6,173 nt of DNA from Spirochaetales bacterium. GTDB taxonomy: Bacteria; Spirochaetota; Spirochaetia; Sphaerochaetales; Sphaerochaetaceae. Position 1 is the stretch's first letter. Each line of letters begins with the position of its first letter. This document shows, piece by piece, positions 4,740-6,173 of this stretch. Under the pieces are notes generated by a model. That model did not search any database, was not told the origin of the DNA, and saw nothing but the letters and a program-made list of their open reading frames with translations. A program made the translations under genes and the position numbers. Where the stretch lies: contig JALFCJ010000192.1 of assembly GCA_022771185.1 (NCBI GenBank), positions 1 to 6,173 of the forward strand, given 5' to 3'.

Positions 4740-5341
4740 ATTAGTACAAATTTCTCTATCTCAGAGTAGAACTCATCATAAGTAGTACAGAGCTTCAGAT
4801 CCGGCTCTTCTTTAAGAATATTCTCTGGAGCTCTAAACAAACAGCCTTTATCGGCAGTGTGGATCATTGTAAGGTCATTATAGCTATCCCCTGCAGCAAA
4901 GGTTCTGAATCCCATGCTCCTAAAGCCTTCAATAGCCTTTCTCTTGCCATCCACTTGTCTCAGCTTCATTCCAGTGAGCATATTGTCATCGTCAACAACA
5001 AGGCTGTTACAGAGAATTGTAGGCCATCCAAGTTGCTTCATTAATGGGGCTGCAAACTCTTTGAAAGTATCGGAAAGGATAACAACCTGAGTAATACTTC
5101 TCAGTTTATCTAAGAAATCTTTGGCTCCTGGAAGTGGACTTATGTGGGAAATAGTCTCCTGAATATCGGAGAGGGTAAGACCATGGCTTCTCAAGATATC
5201 CATTCTCCATGCCATCAACTTCTCATAATCAGGTTCATCCCTTGTAGTCCTCTTTAACTCCAAGATTCCTGTCTTCTCTGCAAAAGCGATCCAAATCTCA
5301 GGAACGAGAACGCCTTCAAGATCCAAGCATACTACTTCCAT
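4733..5341 (-). CDS. thrH: Phosphoserine phosphatase / homoserine phosphotransferase ThrH
   Basis: A complete 202-residue HAD-superfamily enzyme, very close by eye to Pseudomonas ThrH, which dephosphorylates phosphoserine and can pass the phosphate to homoserine, linking serine and threonine synthesis. Motif I is CLDLEGVLVPEIWIAFAEKT with nucleophile Asp7; the family has Glu9 where most HAD enzymes have Asp. TTRDEPDY (32-39) belongs to the cap, motif II is LSDTF (Ser90), KRK (133-135) fits the motif III lysine, and GDSYND (151-156) binds magnesium. Length matches the family (about 205). The ATG at 5341 is preceded by GGGAGAG lying in the last codons of the permease gene, whose stop ends 1 nt before this ATG, so translation is probably coupled. 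The promoter lies outside the window. Confidence 0.93.
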   Translation of the reverse strand: MEVVCLDLEGVLVPEIWIAFAEKTGILELKRTTRDEPDYEKLMAWRMDILRSHGLTLSDIQETISHISPLPGAKDFLDKLRSITQVVILSDTFKEFAAPLMKQLGWPTILCNSLVVDDDNMLTGMKLRQVDGKRKAIEGFRSMGFRTFAAGDSYNDLTMIHTADKGCLFRAPENILKEEPDLKLCTTYDEFYSEIEKFVLID

Positions 5342-5342
5342 A

Positions 5343-6173
5343 TTACTCTCCCATTTTTTTCTTTTCCCTGGTTATAGACGAACCGGAGGAAAGAAGAATA
5401 GCAAGAGGACGCATAGATGGAATGTTTGCACATATCAGCTGAATGACCGATGTAATGGGCACAGCCAAGAACATGCCTACAATCCCCCATACATATCCCC
5501 AAAGGCTCAACATAACAAGAATAACCAGAGGTGACAGATTAAGCTGTACTCCCTGGAGTTTCGGGTCAATTACGTTACCCAATATCATCTCAATGGCAAG
5601 GAAGGCAAAGAATATGACAAACACTTTGCTCCAATGAGGCAAAAACTGTACAGCAGCCACAAATGTAGCTATAACAGTGACCACTATACTACCGATAGTC
5701 GGAATAAAGTTTAATAAGAAAGCCAAGACGCCCCATACAAGAGGAAAATCCATTCCGCTTATAATAGCAGTAAGATAGAACAGTACTCCTGTAGCGGCAC
5801 TGATCATAACCTTTACAGAGAGATATCTACTTGTCTGATGCCCGATATTCTTGACCACGACTTGGGCTTCTTCTTTCGACTCAGGAAATGCTGCAGATAT
5901 CTTTGAATATATCGTGGTTCTCTCCATCAGTAGGAACATCAGATATAAGATGATCATGGCTACATCTCCAAGCACTGAGACCGATGTACTTGAAATTGAA
6001 GTCAAAACATTCTTAACCTGCCCTACCCAGTCGATGTTAAGAAGCGTAATTACTGAAGGGAACTCGCTTTCCGTTACGTTGAAGGCACTTCTCAGCTTTG
6101 TTGAGATATAACTATCGAACCTGGCGACTTTTGAAATATACTCCGGAAGCTTTGCAAGCACCATATTTACCAT
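5343..6173 (-). CDS. AI-2E family transporter (PerM/YdiK type), N-terminus beyond window
   Basis: The visible 276 residues are the C-terminal three-quarters of an AI-2E family (former UPF0118) membrane protein; full members are about 340-380 residues. The codon at 6173 is an ATG but probably internal, because the usual N-terminal membrane pair before the LPEYI segment is missing. An amphipathic region (residues 8-60) precedes membrane segments near 64-84, 119-139, 143-176, 183-200 and 212-247. Family hallmarks are GVLAFLLNFIPTIGSIV (148-164), GNVIDPKLQG (199-208) and SPLVILVMLSLWGYVWGIVG (214-233) followed by MFLAVP. Members export diverse small solutes or ions (autoinducer-2 for TqsA, sodium/proton exchange in some); the substrate here is unknown. 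The basic tail REKKKMGE overlaps the SD of thrH directly downstream. Confidence 0.88.
   Translation of the reverse strand: MVNMVLAKLPEYISKVARFDSYISTKLRSAFNVTESEFPSVITLLNIDWVGQVKNVLTSISSTSVSVLGDVAMIILYLMFLLMERTTIYSKISAAFPESKEEAQVVVKNIGHQTSRYLSVKVMISAATGVLFYLTAIISGMDFPLVWGVLAFLLNFIPTIGSIVVTVIATFVAAVQFLPHWSKVFVIFFAFLAIEMILGNVIDPKLQGVQLNLSPLVILVMLSLWGYVWGIVGMFLAVPITSVIQLICANIPSMRPLAILLSSGSSITREKKKMGE

Noticed and set aside
4859..6111. Plus-strand frames opposite thrH and the AI-2E permease
   Set aside because: Antisense shadows of strongly supported genes with no motifs of their own.
1..6173. Search for tRNA, rRNA, CRISPR repeats, insertion-sequence ends, toxin-antitoxin or phage-defence genes
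   Set aside because: No tRNA-like cloverleaf, regularly spaced repeat, transposase or defence-family motif was seen in any gene or gap; the window looks chromosomal rather than mobile.

Overview
This 6.2 kb bacterial window is densely coded and somewhat AT-leaning. It holds eight protein genes, two of them cut by the window edges. No RNA gene, transposon, CRISPR array or phage gene is visible. The gene content suggests a spirochaete, most likely near Sphaerochaeta/Treponema: a free-standing DbpA-type RNA-binding protein with a helical N-terminus and charged linker, a ThrH-type phosphatase, and an unrecognised coiled-coil protein. This assignment is inferred from protein resemblance by eye and is tentative.

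Left part (1-917, minus strand): a YczE/YitT-like membrane protein is followed 73 bp downstream by the N-terminal 70 residues of a TSUP (TauE/SafE) anion exporter that runs off the left edge. Both have good Shine-Dalgarno (SD) sequences and may form an operon.

Middle part (1010-4736): an RluA-family pseudouridine synthase with an unusual ~200-residue N-terminal region (plus) converges with a 347-residue coiled-coil protein (minus), overlapping it by 12 bp. The coiled-coil gene diverges from the standalone DbpA-domain protein (plus). That gene ends in a strong intrinsic terminator, immediately followed by a glyoxalase II-like metallo-beta-lactamase-fold hydrolase (plus).

Right part (4733-6173, minus strand): an AI-2E family permease, N-terminus beyond the window, is followed after 1 nt by thrH, implying translational coupling. 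thrH converges with the hydrolase gene and their stop codons overlap inside a small hairpin.

The most notable signal is in gene expression. Three genes (pseudouridine synthase, coiled-coil protein, hydrolase) lack any SD sequence and each has a -10-like hexamer ending exactly 6 nt before the ATG, the geometry of leaderless mRNAs. The other genes with visible starts have SD sequences. Second is the N-terminal region of the pseudouridine synthase, with a GECA motif and a C-x3-C motif that could be a metal site. Two neighbouring genes (the pseudouridine synthase and the DbpA-domain protein) point to rRNA or other structured RNA, so the coiled-coil gene between them deserves attention.
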